Source: Holacanthus passer (Eukaryota > Chordata > Actinopteri > Pomacanthidae). From it: a stretch of 64,000 nucleotides of DNA. The position numbers were made by a program, and so were the translations under genes. The notes beneath the pieces are model-generated. The model was not told the origin of the DNA and did not search any database. It saw nothing but the letters and a program-made list of their open reading frames with translations. The stretch spans positions 1,922,001 to 1,986,000 of the forward strand of contig JAFREQ010000015.1 in assembly GCA_025331565.1 (NCBI GenBank). Direction: 5' to 3'. Shown here piece by piece: positions 1-11,852 of the stretch (position 1 is its first letter; each line of letters begins with the position of its first letter).

Positions 1-1874
1 TTTTAGTTGGCATTCTGCTTACATGATCCATATTCCAAAATAAAAGTGTGTTTAATTAAATTAGCATGATCTAACTGACACAGTGCAGGCAGGTAGTATT
101 CCAGCACGGGAGAACTGGTCTGTTTCTGAGCCTTGAGGCAAAATATAATTAAGCTGCCATGTGTAGTTCTCTGTGTGAACTTGTTTGATGGGTCTTGAAG
201 AACACTGGGTATATAGGAAATGCGCAGAGAGTGGGATGAATGTGGGGGTCAACAGGGGCCCACAATTATAATTTTTGCCTCAGGGCCCCCAGCGGGTTAA
301 TCCACAAAACACAGGAAAAATAGACACATTCTCTCTTCGCTTTCTTTCTTCTCTTGTGTGTTCAGAGTTGTGAGTCTCAAAACAGAAAAAGGAGACTTTT
401 GCTTCCCTGGCCTTTAAAGAAATCCTGCAGATAATTGAACAGGCTCACCAAATAATGATCTCCCTGTGCAACTGTGATTACCGTCCTCTGCGCTTCCCTT
501 ACACTAAGCCACTGCCAAGATTCTATCAAAACCAGAACATGGTTATTATAGCACACGCCTCTTTAGGTTTTAAGTCAAATTGACAATGTGCTGGAGTGAC
601 CGATTTAACTCTGGAGAGGGATTACCCCAGAGTTTCACATTCTGCCTCTTCTCTTGCAAGAAACAGACTCTCTGAATTTCCTGTTTCTGTGTGAAAGTGC
701 CGGCTGTCACCAGGGCGAACTAATGCCAGAGAAGGATTACCGAACCTGCACATCCTGCTAACCACCTGTTCCAAAAATGTCCCCGTAGGAGACAATATAG
801 GACCAGAGCGAGGCTTTTTTTCTGAGAGCTGAGAGCCATCATTCTACTTAACTATCCGAACAATCTCTACTCCCCCACCCAACACGACAGTAGCAAAATG
901 CAAAGCCACGACTGTTTAATATATATTTTTATATTCTCCATTGCCTTATCCACTCACTGCTAGAATCATTGTATTTACTTTTCTTTTACACAAAGTGAAC
1001 AACCTAAAACTCAGCTTTAATTTGCAAGTTGTTGTGGCTTTGTATAATTATTCTTTGAACTTCTTAACTCAGCAGTAGAATTAAAGAGTGGAAGAGGATA
1101 TGTCAGGTGCTGGTTAAGGCCCATCAGTTTGATTTCAGATGTGCAGCTGGGGGGTTTGGTAGTTTGTTCAGTAGCCACTTTTTTATGTTTGAAGATAAAT
1201 TTTGGAATGATGTGTTTGTCCTTTGTTAAGTGGATTGTACATTTAAAACTTTCACCTGCTATTAACCTTCCCCTGCATTTAAAAACAGGGAGGTGTCACA
1301 CAAAGTACGTCCAGACTAGATTATTATTGTCTAGACTCTGACCTAGACGTAAGTCATGACAATAAAACATTTCACACCAGGGTGGCTAAAGTTGTTTTTG
1401 GACTGAGTACAGACAAATTTGGCACAACTACAGACAAAGTCAAAGGAAAACCCAATAAACAGGCATAGTTTCATTCCGAGCCCTCTCTAGTCACATTGCA
1501 AAAACACTCCAGTTATCAAATTTGTGCAAATGAAGCAAAATGAAAATTCATTTTGCTTCAGAAAAGTTCAGAAAAACAGCCTTATTTCCAGCCTTGTGAC
1601 AATGTATTTTCCAGCTAATCCAAATTTATTTTAAATAGTTTATATAACATAAGAAGCCTGAGAATTTTCTCAACCTGTAAAGGAACAATTAATCCTTCAT
1701 TTCATCAGAAACATTCACATTCAAAATATGCAAATCTGGAGATACACGGTTTTCACTGGACAGGAATGGTATGAAAAATTGCAATCTGGAAAGTAAATAG
1801 TAAAGCTGTCAGACATAATTTTACACTCTATAAGTTTAGATTTATTTTTTTCAGCCCACCTGCTTGTCTTTGCT
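1..1874. other. Gene-free intergenic DNA
   Basis: I recognise no gene or repeat family here, apart from the perfect inverted repeat at 1531-1560. Open frames are short and uncharacteristic. Confidence 0.5.
1531..1560. repeat. Perfect 14-bp inverted repeat, 2-nt spacer
   Basis: The arms TGAAGCAAAATGAA and TTCATTTTGCTTCA are exact reverse complements separated by AA. They would form a tight hairpin or cruciform. No surrounding element or gene explains it. Confidence 0.85.
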
Positions 1875-2020
1875 GTTCAATAGTTATTGTACTGATCTTT
1901 TTTTATCTTATTGTACTGTTTCTTTTGTGCCACTGTTTTTTTTTTTGTTTGGTTTTTACTGCTCTCTGTGCCTTTGAATTGCCCCTCGGGGACAAATAAA
2001 GTTTTTTGAATTGAATTGAA
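1875..2020 (+). mobile_element. 3' tail of a non-LTR retrotransposon or LINE-mobilised SINE
   Basis: A T-rich tract is followed by AATTGCCCCTCGGGGACAAA, then TAAAGTTTTTTGAA, and ends in tandem GAATT/GAATTGAA units. A CCCC-x-GGGG-x-AATAAAGT segment plus a short terminal tandem repeat is the typical 3' end of fish CR1/L2/Rex-type LINEs and of SINEs sharing that tail. No coding part remains. The family assignment is from memory. Confidence 0.6.
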
Positions 2021-2120
2021 GTCAAATGTAGGGGACTGAAAAGTACAATATTTGCCTCTGAGATCTAGTGAAGTGGAAGAATAAAGTTTCATAAAATGGA
2101 AACAATCAAAATAAGAACAA

Positions 2121-2190
2121 GTACCTTGAATTTGTACTTAAGTACAGTACTTGAGTAAATTATGTAGTTACAATCAACCACTGGTAAAAT
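2121..2190 (+). repeat. Terminal fragment of a dispersed fish DNA element
   Basis: The segment has the phrasing TTTGTACTTAAGTACAGTAC, TTGAGTAAAT and TAGTTACA...CCACTG. I know this wording as the end of an abundant teleost MITE-like repeat. It contains an imperfect palindrome around GTACTTAAGTAC. Only the end is present, abutting the LINE tail. Confidence 0.5.
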
Positions 2191-2199
2191 GTCATGAGT

Positions 2200-5100
2200 G
2201 TAACATTACGACATTATCTCTCTGAACTATATTTAAGTTTTTAAAGTTGTTGTTTTTTTTACAATTTTATTTACAGAGTTAAAGCATTTCTTCTAGTAAT
2301 AAAATTTTAAAAACTACAGCGTACAAGAACTCTGAGGCTGATCGTGAGTGGCAGATTTCAATGAGATGTGTCTAGGGCCTAACTAGCCAAACTAAGGAGC
2401 TGAATAAAGACTGCAAGGATGGGAGAATCCACAACAGACACCACCAACACTGCATAATAAAGCTAACTGTGTTGTTTGTCACTCTGCTTGGGATAAGGTT
2501 TTTGATTACCACGACTGATGATGTACTAAAATACTTATTCTGCCTCCATGATGCGACATAAAAGGCCACAGAACAAGGCAGCAATAAGAGACATCCACGT
2601 CCCAGCAGGTGTCTTCAAAGCCCTTAAAGAGACTGAGGGGAACTGGACTGGAAGAGAAAAGCGTCTCCATCACGCTTTCTCTCATGTATTACAGCAATGA
2701 AAAGCAATTTCCACACAGATTTGAAAATTGCTGGCGCTACATAATTCATGTCAACGTGAATCCCTGATTTGTTTTTTTTTTCAGAGCGATGCAAGTTTTA
2801 CAATAACATCAGTCAGAACATTTGGCTCATTTGGCGCCAGAGTTGAGTGTTTCATATCCAGAGTGATCACGATTCTGAGGCAAAGCACTGTGGGGAAAAA
2901 AATCAAGGAACCAACAAATATCCTTTTATTTAACGGTTCAGCTGGGGAAGAATGTGCACAGTGGAAATTAATTTGTGATTATTTGCTGATGTCTCGGCCC
3001 CTTGCCTTCCTCAAGATTAGGGGGTGAAAGGCCCAGTAAACATGGCTTTAATACAAATATAGCTTGTACAGAAAGTGTGAAATCTTCATTATATATAATA
3101 TGTTATACTTACAGTATCAGCCAAGAAGAACCAAAAGGAGTCATTACTTTACTTCAAACTGCTTTATTGTTTATTCTTGACCATGGATATAATAGTCTGA
3201 CAAAACAATCCTTACTCAAGGCTCTCTTACGGCCCCTTTCTGGAGCTTTCATCCATATCGTGCTGTCTTCATTCACAGATAGAGTTTGTTCAGTTGTTAC
3301 GGAGATCAGTTGACTTTTTGGACTTCTCATCTGTGTCATAACGCCATGACAACAGAACAAATGCCACCCGCTGAAGAGGACCGTGTGATATGATTGAAAA
3401 CTCTGGAAAAAAGTGGTTACTGAAAATAGAGTTGTTTTGTCAAATTTGTTGGGACTGACTTGATTAAGAATCAGAAAAGTTGATGGTTTCGGATAAATAA
3501 CGAGTCCACAGTGACTTGAAGCATGAAGCACGACATGTTTACTTTCTTAACTAAAACTTAAGCTTTTGTTGCCTGAACCTTGTCACAGAACATCCAGGCA
3601 GCAATTACACTTCCTTAAAAAAAAAACAGTCTTTTCAAAGAAAATTACTTGTATATAAACATAATAATTCTAAGAGACAGATTTGCAGCAGGATGACTGA
3701 GCAAACACCGTCGGCTAGTGAAGTTTGAAAACTCCATATAAAACTCGTAAGCGAGTTGGGGAAATGTTGTTTAATTTATGGTCATTATCTAAATTCACAT
3801 ATTTATTGTCTTTTGTGGAAAATTGCACAGCAGTCACGTATAATGATGTAGAGCAATTACATGCAAGTGGTGTTTGAGGTCTGTTTTTCTTCTTCATTGT
3901 TCAGCATGTTTTTCTGGTCCAAGGAATTATGATTTATTTTGCCGACTGAATTAATGCTCAGTGACCATTTGGAGACATTTTCCGTGTCTCTCCAGCACCT
4001 GTAATATATCCCCATACATGAAACCCACCATAATGGATGAATGACTCGCGAGTCAGGAAAGCACTGCGGTGGTCGTGGGGTGATGCAATAGACGCACTTG
4101 CTCTGGGCCCCTGGATGATGGAGTATGATGTATTATGTTTTAAAGAGAAGGAGAAAGAGAGGAATTAAAAGAGAAAGGGCATGAGAAAGTACAGCATTGT
4201 AGGCTATTGAACTGAAATTCCTCTCCCTTGTCAAAATGCAATTGGTGAAAGTGCTTGGGGGAGAGTTTGAAAGAATAATGAAAAGAAAGCCTGTAGGAGC
4301 CCTGCACATCAGTAAATAAGGGAAAGAGAGAGGAGAGAGTCAGGAGGAGTTAAACCTCTCTCTTGCTAAACCGGTTGGTGAGGATGTGAGATAAAAAAAT
4401 AATGGATGTTGTGGAACTTCCTGAAGCCTGTACTGAGGTTTTTGACGAGAGGAATGGAGGGCTGTCGTGTGCTGACACCTGGCAATTCTGCCGTCATCTA
4501 AGCTGAACCTTCTGAGCCGACCGAGACGGAAGGGAAGAGGTTTTCTTTCCAATCACCACGGATGGAGGACACAACATCGCAGCTCCCATTTGATTCCTTG
4601 ACATCAACAGAGAATACAACTTCAGCCTCAGCCATTCCTGCGCTTTTACACTTTGCCTCGCAGCTTTCTATCCAGCTCTCTGCCTCCCTGAGTCCCAACC
4701 CTGCCAGCGTAATGCTGGGTAAGGGAACTCAAAATGGCTGATGGGAGATTTTGAGAACGGGAGTTCGTGGTCGAGTGTGCGTGCGTGTGTTGTGCACATG
4801 GGTACGGGCTCTTCCTCTGGAGAAAGCATCGGAGAGCTGTCAGCGGTTTGATGGATGGTATGGTAATGTATGTCGATCTAGCAGAAACGGCCAGCCGTTA
4901 CTCATTTCGACTGACTGGTCTGCATTCTGGAGGAGAAGCAGGGGAGGTGAAGCAGGGGTGGGAGAAGGTAGAAATAGAGGAGGTTGTTGAAGCAAAGTAT
5001 GGTCCATGCTTGTTTCCACTCCTTCCCCAATGAATCCGTCTATCCACAGCAACAGAGACAGGTTTGGGAAAAAAAAAAACAGGATGGGGATTTGACTTTG

Positions 5101-7280
5101 GCAAAAGGAGAGAAATGCTTAGCTAGATCGTACAGGAAACCCCAAGTTCATGATCTCTCTCTCATTGATCATACGAGGTCAGGGGTTAACACTGGACACA
5201 ATTAGCCAGGTATCATCAATTACATGTAGATGAAGATGATTATGTCAGCAAATACAGTCTGTCTGTGTGGTTTTATCAAAGAGTTGCACAAAATCCCTGG
5301 AATCTGTTATTCCTTCAAACCTGCCCCTCAGCAATAACCTTCATCTGCACCATCAAAGTCTGCACTTTTCTCTCACTTCTTTGACCAATCTAAAGGTCAT
5401 TTGTGCTGAGGAGCACAGTCACATGTCGAATTGGATGTGGACTGAATTGCGAGGGGGAGAGGCGTCTTCAAAGCACAACTGACACCCCCAAGCTCTTGAA
5501 AGGTGACATTTTGAGTGGCAATCATTTCACTCTGACTTTTGGTTATACATTCATATCTTTTCACCTATTATGGTGCCGTGACCTTTTATTGTCTCTGCGT
5601 CTTTCTGCCTTTTTCTCTCAAACTGCTGCATTTAAGTATCCATACTGTGTGCATCGGACTGAACAATACTGCTCTGAAAAATGCAACATTCTGACATTTT
5701 TAAAATATTTTTGGTTTGTATATTCAGGTGAGAGGGGAAAAAAAGTAAAGATTCAGATATTGTTGTTATTTTTGTGCTGTTTGACTCCTGATCAGAGCAG
5801 TAGCTGTAAAAGAGATGCCTATGTGAAGCGATACCCAAAATGACCTGTTCACCTTCAGGGGAAGAATATTTCTTTACTGACAACGTTTTTTAAGGATGTG
5901 TCACTAATGGGCCCTCAAGAGAGCTAACGTGTACTTTTAATCAAGCTTCCAAGTACTTTCTTATACTTTGGGGTACAAATTGGTACCAATTCAGCCTGAA
6001 GGAAGGGTAAAGCAGCACAGTTAAGGTGACAGAAGGAGCTGAGGGGGTTCAGAGGAACATCACTATGGTTTTATTGCTTTGCTTTTAATGTGTGTACCCA
6101 GACCTCTCTGCAAAGCACTATTGATATTGAGTGGATTATCCGGATGAAATGAAGTAAACTGAAACTGACATTGAATTGCAGATGCCTGGGTTCAATCATG
6201 GACAGGTAGCCTCCCCCCAAACTCACAATGGTGTCATGTCTTTGTTATGCAGTGTTTTCTGTGTAAGCATTTAGCAGTACGCAATAAACTTGCTATCTCT
6301 ACTTTAAGTAGCCAGAGTTTGGGGACGATCAAGTACTAAAAAATTGACAACCTCCAGACATTGCCTCAGTTTAGCAGTTTACTTGTTATTGGTCATTTGA
6401 AAGTGCAGCTGGCAGCAATGAAGGCGTTATCTTTATGGACAGTCTTTTATTTAGCCAACTGCATAGTCAGAGAGGCAGAACATCTATCAAAAGTATCAGA
6501 TATTATCCAAAAATATTGAATTCCACACTTTGACACACTGAAAGCATTGATTTCGCCATAATCATCAATACACTGTTACATTTCCCATTAGACACATCAA
6601 TAATCTCCACCAGTTTCCATCAAATATGACTTTACCTGTCATTATTGTTGTATTTGTGGGAGATGGATCAAACGGTCCAGTAAACGTGAAACTGCTGAAG
6701 TGAGTTTTTATGTTTAGTGGTGGAACTGACTGGGAGATCAAGATACAGAGCAGACTTTTTAAATTTTTGCCTGACTCTGATCAAGTTATCGACTCATTCG
6801 CAAAATGTTAAACTCTCCCTAACGTTCCTTATTCCCACACAGGCGATTGTTCACTTCCCACTGAAAATGAATTCGATTGATTGATTGATTTTGGTGTGTG
6901 TGCTGTAAAATGGACATAATTATCAACAATGTCCAAAATTTCAACACATGTTCATTAAACATCTAAAGGGAATTCAAATATTCTTCAACTTCAACATTTT
7001 AATATTCATAATAAATACTTCAGTGTCATTTTTGGCCTACACATCATTTTCCAAATGCTGTAAAGCTGTGTACACTTAGCTTATACACTTTTGAATTTTC
7101 AGATGAGTTTGGTAAACTGGTTGGTGAGGAAGAGAAAGACTGATGATGGTCACGATGAAGCTGAAGTTAGTTGGATAAAATTAAGCAGTGTATGTGACTG
7201 TATGTGAAATTGCCTGGCAGGAGTTATTTGATTTCATTCTAGCAGGTTGCTTAATGAAGTACTATACTTCATTAGTCATT
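2200..7280. other. Gene-free intergenic DNA
   Basis: No exon with a family signature is visible. The part at 3150-3540 reads, on the minus strand, like a decayed dispersed repeat with AATAAA-like hexamers near 3160-3180 (low confidence). A longer plus-strand frame at 5403-5843 has biased, uninformative composition. A short GATT run is at 6875-6892. Confidence 0.4.
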
Positions 7281-7440
7281 AAAGGTAGAACAGTGGCTCA
7301 ATGAAGGGTTCGATTCTTGGCTGGGGCAGGGCCTTTCTGTGTGGAGTTTGCAAGTTCTGCCTGTGCTTGTGTGAGATTCCTCGGGGGCTCCAGTTTCCCC
7401 CCACCAACCATGGATATCAGGTTAATTCTGTGTATAAGTC
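7281..7440 (+). repeat. Decayed copy of a fish SINE/MITE-like repeat
   Basis: The core GGTTCGATTCTTGGCTGGG is followed by GGCCTTTCTGTGTGGAGTTT, GCAAGTTCTGCCTGTG and a CTCCAGTTTCC-CCCACC block. This matches the order of a very common teleost dispersed repeat (GGTTCGAATCC...CTTTCTGTGTGGAGTTTGCATGTTCTCCC). Both ends are eroded. Confidence 0.65.
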
Positions 7441-7513
7441 TGTGACATTTTATGATTAACACATAAACTAGGGGCATGTGGAGCTACTTAACTGATAATT
7501 ACAGGTAAAAAAC

Positions 7514-7886
7514 CTCATTCCAAATAATAAGTTGGGTCACAGTGTAAAATAGAAATAAAACATATATTAACATAACATAACATATTTAATGTTTGACCTC
7601 ATCAACTTGAATGATTGTTGTAAATATCTGCTTATTCTGAATTTGATGGCAGCAACATGTTTCAAACAAGTTGGGACAGGAGCAACAAAAGACTGTGAAA
7701 GTTGTGGACTGATCCAAAAACACCTGTTTGGATCATTCCACAGGTAAACAGGTTCATTGGTAACAGGTGATAGTATCATGATTGGATATGAAAGGTTCAT
7801 CCTGGAAAGACTCAGTTCACAAGCAAGGATGGAGAGAGGTTCACCACTTTGTCAAACACGATTGTATAAAGGAGATCACTGCATGG
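7514..7886 (+). mobile_element. Tc1/mariner-like deletion derivative, copy 1
   Basis: The left-end region (AAGTTGGG, TGTAAAA-A-ATAAA) is followed by the leader GATGGCAGCAACATGTTTC, AAGTTGGGACAGGAGCAACA and ACACCTGTTTGGATCATTCC. Next comes the start of the transposase-coding region (CAAGGATGGAGAGAGGTTCA). The element then jumps to a later internal segment (GTATAAAGGAGATCACTGC) and stops. In the full-length fish Tc1-like family, as I remember it, about 200 nt of transposase sequence lies between those segments, so this copy is internally deleted and lacks the catalytic domain and right end. A frame on the opposite strand is only a shadow. It is about 97% identical to 50729-51000. Confidence 0.8.
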
Positions 7887-7954
7887 TTGTTGTTGTTTTT
7901 TTAAATCACAATTTTATTTAGTTTAATTTAGTTTGAGCTTCCAAACGCCTGATG

Positions 7955-7983
7955 CTAAATAAATAAATAAATAAATAAATAAA

Positions 7984-8006
<23 letters not shown>
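7955..8006 (+). repeat. (AAAT)n followed by a long poly-A run
   Basis: Tandem TAAA/AAAT units run into about 26 consecutive A residues. This could be the 3' tail of an unrecognised retroposed sequence to its left, or a simple repeat that expanded. Confidence 0.9.
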
Positions 8007-8014
<8 letters not shown>

Positions 8015-8285
8015 TTCCCAAGTTGTTTCTGACGGACTGAATTTCAGACCGGACGCCAACTACTGTGAACATACAATCAAAACACCAGAAGAAGAGAGGA
8101 TACGAGAAGTTGCCAGGAGACACGTCGCCAAAAAAAAATCTGCGTTTCTTTCTTTCTTTTTATACGTATTTATTTAGTGGAAGCCACGAAGTCTAATATT
8201 GGACACTTTGCCGGTGTTGAGGACATTGTCTCCCTCCGCGGGTCTTCCTCTTCAGGAGCAGGTAGGTGGTGACTGTGACACACCG

Positions 8286-8312
8286 TCCTCCTCCTCCTCC
8301 TCCTCCTCCTCC
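8286..8312 (+). repeat. (TCC)n microsatellite
   Basis: About nine CCT/TCC units lie just downstream of a GC-richer patch (8030-8275) discussed as a possible first exon. Confidence 0.95.
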
Positions 8313-10979
8313 ACTCTCTGCTGGCTGTGTTGTGTGTGCTCAGGTGTTTCTCTGACTGTATTGAGTGATGCATGTTCTAATGTTCCCTCTTTGCCTGGCT
8401 GAAGCTGTTGGTGCAACATGGACAGAGAAAACATATGAAGTAACTTGGCCTTGTGCGTGTTTGTTTGTAGCCTTTGCTGAAGGTCTTGTTGTTGCTTCCT
8501 GGACCTCTGAGTTGATAGTCTGAGTCTGTGTGTGATAAGAGGTTTGCCTCTATTTATAGAATACTGTATGAAGAGTGTTTGTGTATCCTGCAGATAAGGG
8601 ATGTCATGTATTTGATACCTGCAGTGATACATTTTAATGTGAATGAGGAGATGCCGACTGTGTTAGTTCTGGTCCAGTCCTGTGTGTGTGCTGCCATAAG
8701 TCTGCAGAGGACTCACAATATGGGTAGTAAACTTTGCAATATCATTCAAAATGAGACATTATGCAGCTGAAAGCACAGGAAAATTATATCTGGTCCGTTG
8801 TATTCCTGCACCGTGACACATAAATACACTTGCATTATACCAGCAGTGATTTTTTTTTTTTCCTCTTCCATGCTGCTGATGACTCCCACTGTCAGTTAAC
8901 ACGGCCTCTTTCTGTTTGCATCCTTGGCAAGACTAAAGTGGGAGGAAGAGCAACTGGGCATTTCAGGAATAAATACATATATGACAATAATCCCATTACC
9001 ATTGTTTAGAGTTATCACGGCTGATTAAACCTCTGATCGGGCTGAGGGTGATCTCTGATGAGCTACTGAGCTCACTTGACTCACTGTGTTAGAAAGTTAG
9101 TAATTTGTCCTGCCCCAACAGGTACAACAAAGGTGCCAATCATGTGCAGTTTGTCCTAACCCACACCATCTACACCGATTGAATCAAATGAAATAGTCAC
9201 CTGTGTGGGTTTATCATAAGTGTGCACAGCCTTCAACATTGTGCAGTGATTATACCTTTGGTTGTACTTTTTGGCTATTAAGGGAATGTAATTGTACATA
9301 TGAAAGCAAAAATTGTTTTTCAAGAATGGTACGATACAATGAGCTATTGCATAATTCTGCTCTACCTTTTTCTGAGTGTGATGGAAAAGAAGCACTTAAC
9401 TATTGAAATTATGGGTGGCGAACTGTGCAGCTTTTAGACTTCAGGTAAGACAGGTAACTGAGTGAAAGAGCAGCAGAAAAGTGAACAATGTCTCAGTTTT
9501 TACACCTTCTTTGGTTTCCTACGCTCTAAGTGAGATTCAAGATTCTGCTATTTATTGCTATGTCAAGAAAAATGATAGGAATTTGCTTTGAGCTCATGCA
9601 AAACAAACATCATCACATACAGCAGGTATACTGAGAAATAAACAGAACAAGACTATAGTCTAATGATAAAACCTTTCATGCATTAAAGAATAATACACTT
9701 CTAAATAAACACAAGCATTCCCTTAGGGATCCTGTCACCCCCACAGACCATTACAGTGTCTTGTGATGAAGAATAACTGCACTTAAGTGCTGTTGCAGAT
9801 CATGGCTGTCTGATATATAATACTTCTCAGTGTTTTAAAAGAAGGCAGGAAGTTATTATAAAGGAGTTAATGGCATGAGTGTCTGAGAGTCTTGTAGACT
9901 CTTGCATCCCTTTCTCTGTGGCCTGTGGATGGAAGCTCTCGACCTGAGATTTTTGACTTCCTGTCTTGTGCTGAGGTGTTGGTGAGATTCCAGATGCTGT
10001 GATATGGAAAACTTTTTCAAGCTGTCTTAAAAAGCGAGATCTTTGCTGAGCTTTCTTCATGACTTTCTAGGCTGTGTGTAGATTACAGGGGCAGGTGAGA
10101 CTCTCGTCTTTTGAAAACAGTCCTACCATTGTTCCATATGATGGAGGAGATGGGGAATGAATGGAATGGAGCGCTCCCCTCCCACCTCCCCGCTCATACT
10201 GTACATCTGACTCAATCTCCAGTATTTCATTCCCGTTGCACCAGCTGTATGACATCCACACATACTTGTTCAGTAACCTCCGTTCTTACATGCAGGCGAC
10301 ACCCAAAAATGTCACTTCTGATACATGGAGACATCCTGTGTTTTGCATATTCAGCAAATGCTCCTCGCTAACGAATGTAATGAATGAGATGCCACATTTT
10401 TGCCGCCTTTTCACGCTTTCGCTGAGCCGACATTCCACCGCCTTGAGGTGAGGGCTCATGAAAAGCATCTCCTCCATGCCGCTCGCTACACCTCCATTTA
10501 TCCCTTTATCTTGAGTCCAGTCCCTCCGCACGCCGGATGAAAAATGTGAAAGAGTGCATCGGCTGCAGAGGAGGCGAAGGGTGTCCTCCCTCAGTCTGTC
10601 ACTAATGCTTCATTAGATGCTTGGCGGGGCCATTCATCGCTGTTATCGCCTGGCCACAGCGTGCCCCTCTGCCACCTACTCCTCACACGCTCACACGTGC
10701 ATGCATTTTTACACATTCGCGTAGCCGACGCAGTCATGTAATGTACACCACAAAAACACAGATTGTGCTTTCATTTCATTATTGTCCATTCAGCACAGCT
10801 AATAACTCAACCTGCACCACAAAGTCAGGCTTCCTCCGGTTCAGATTTCTGAATTTCAACGCCCTCTGCAATTCTTCATAAGAGTAATTATTCAGCCTGC
10901 AAACATGCGTGGGCTAGTAGGCAGTGAAGCATATGGGTATTCACACTATATCATGTACTTAGGCAGTTGCACCACCCGT

Positions 10980-11025
10980 ACACACACATACACACACACA
11001 GACACACACACACACACACACACAC
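10980..11025 (+). repeat. (CA)n microsatellite
   Basis: An interrupted CA dinucleotide run with single T and G interruptions. Confidence 0.95.
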
Positions 11026-11820
11026 TGGTGCGATCATTGACTCATTGAACCTCAGCGTTGATTAATCCCTGTGCTGGTTGCTCTGGAGAGGACTGTTTCA
11101 TTACCTGATTTCAGTGGTTCGATACATTGATTAAGCCATTACTCTGATCAGGAGATGAATTAAACACACTTAAGGTGCTCGGCTCAGCATCCATTTAAAT
11201 CCCTTCCAGGGTGCTGGCTCGTGCTATAAACCATCAGCTCGGAGCACGCTAAACTTGAAAATGGGCTTCATTATGTGTGTGAAGCATGTCCTGACACCCT
11301 CATTAAACATGGCAGTTTTTTTTCAAGTTAATTGTTGTAATGACCAGTGGTGCTGCATTCTTTCTGGTTGTTTGCTTGTTGCTTCAAATTGCCTGTAGAA
11401 AACATCTTTTGTCTCGTGTGTAATCATCCAGCCAGTTTCTGGCCGCATCTTTTGTTGAGTCTGGTCTGTAGTCTAATATGAATGATTTTCTTCTCTTGCT
11501 GAAGACAGCAAAAAAAAAAACATGCACACACCCACTTACATAAGAATCTCATATAATACTTTAAAAAGTAGAGAAGAGTCTCTGCTGGTTGTCTGCTAAC
11601 AACATGACTAAAAGAAAGAGAAGATAAAGAAACTATTCCAGCTCAACACCCCCATAAAAAGAATTGTAGAATTGTAGATTGAAGACAAATGATATAACAT
11701 GTTGATTGTTGGCTTTAGAGGTGCTGGTTGGTGTTCTGTAACCTTTTGACAGTACCAGGCTACCTCCCTCCATTTCATTTCCATTTCTCATCTAACCTTT
11801 AGCACGGCAGTGAATAAGCA

Positions 11821-11852
11821 TTTTCTCCAAAATGTTGAACTATTCCTTTAAG
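11821..11852 (-). repeat. End fragment of the GTTCGACATTTTGG-type fish MITE
   Basis: The sequence CCAAAATGTTGAACTATTCC followed by TTTAA is the right terminus of the same element family found at 49123, 53861 and 56806. Only the terminal inverted repeat remains. Confidence 0.6.

Noticed and set aside
3154..3531. A 125-codon minus-strand frame as a gene
   Set aside because: The sequence resembles a decayed dispersed repeat with AATAAA-like hexamers, not an exon.
5403..5843. A 146-codon plus-strand frame
   Set aside because: No start context, family motif or splice signals; probably chance.
7567..7800. The minus-strand frame shared by 7.6 kb and 50.8 kb as a conserved small protein
   Set aside because: The shared translation is explained by the two Tc1-like copies; it is antisense to the transposase and not a gene.
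10980..11025. CRISPR-like or satellite array
   Set aside because: It is a simple CA microsatellite; no spaced repeats are present anywhere in the window.
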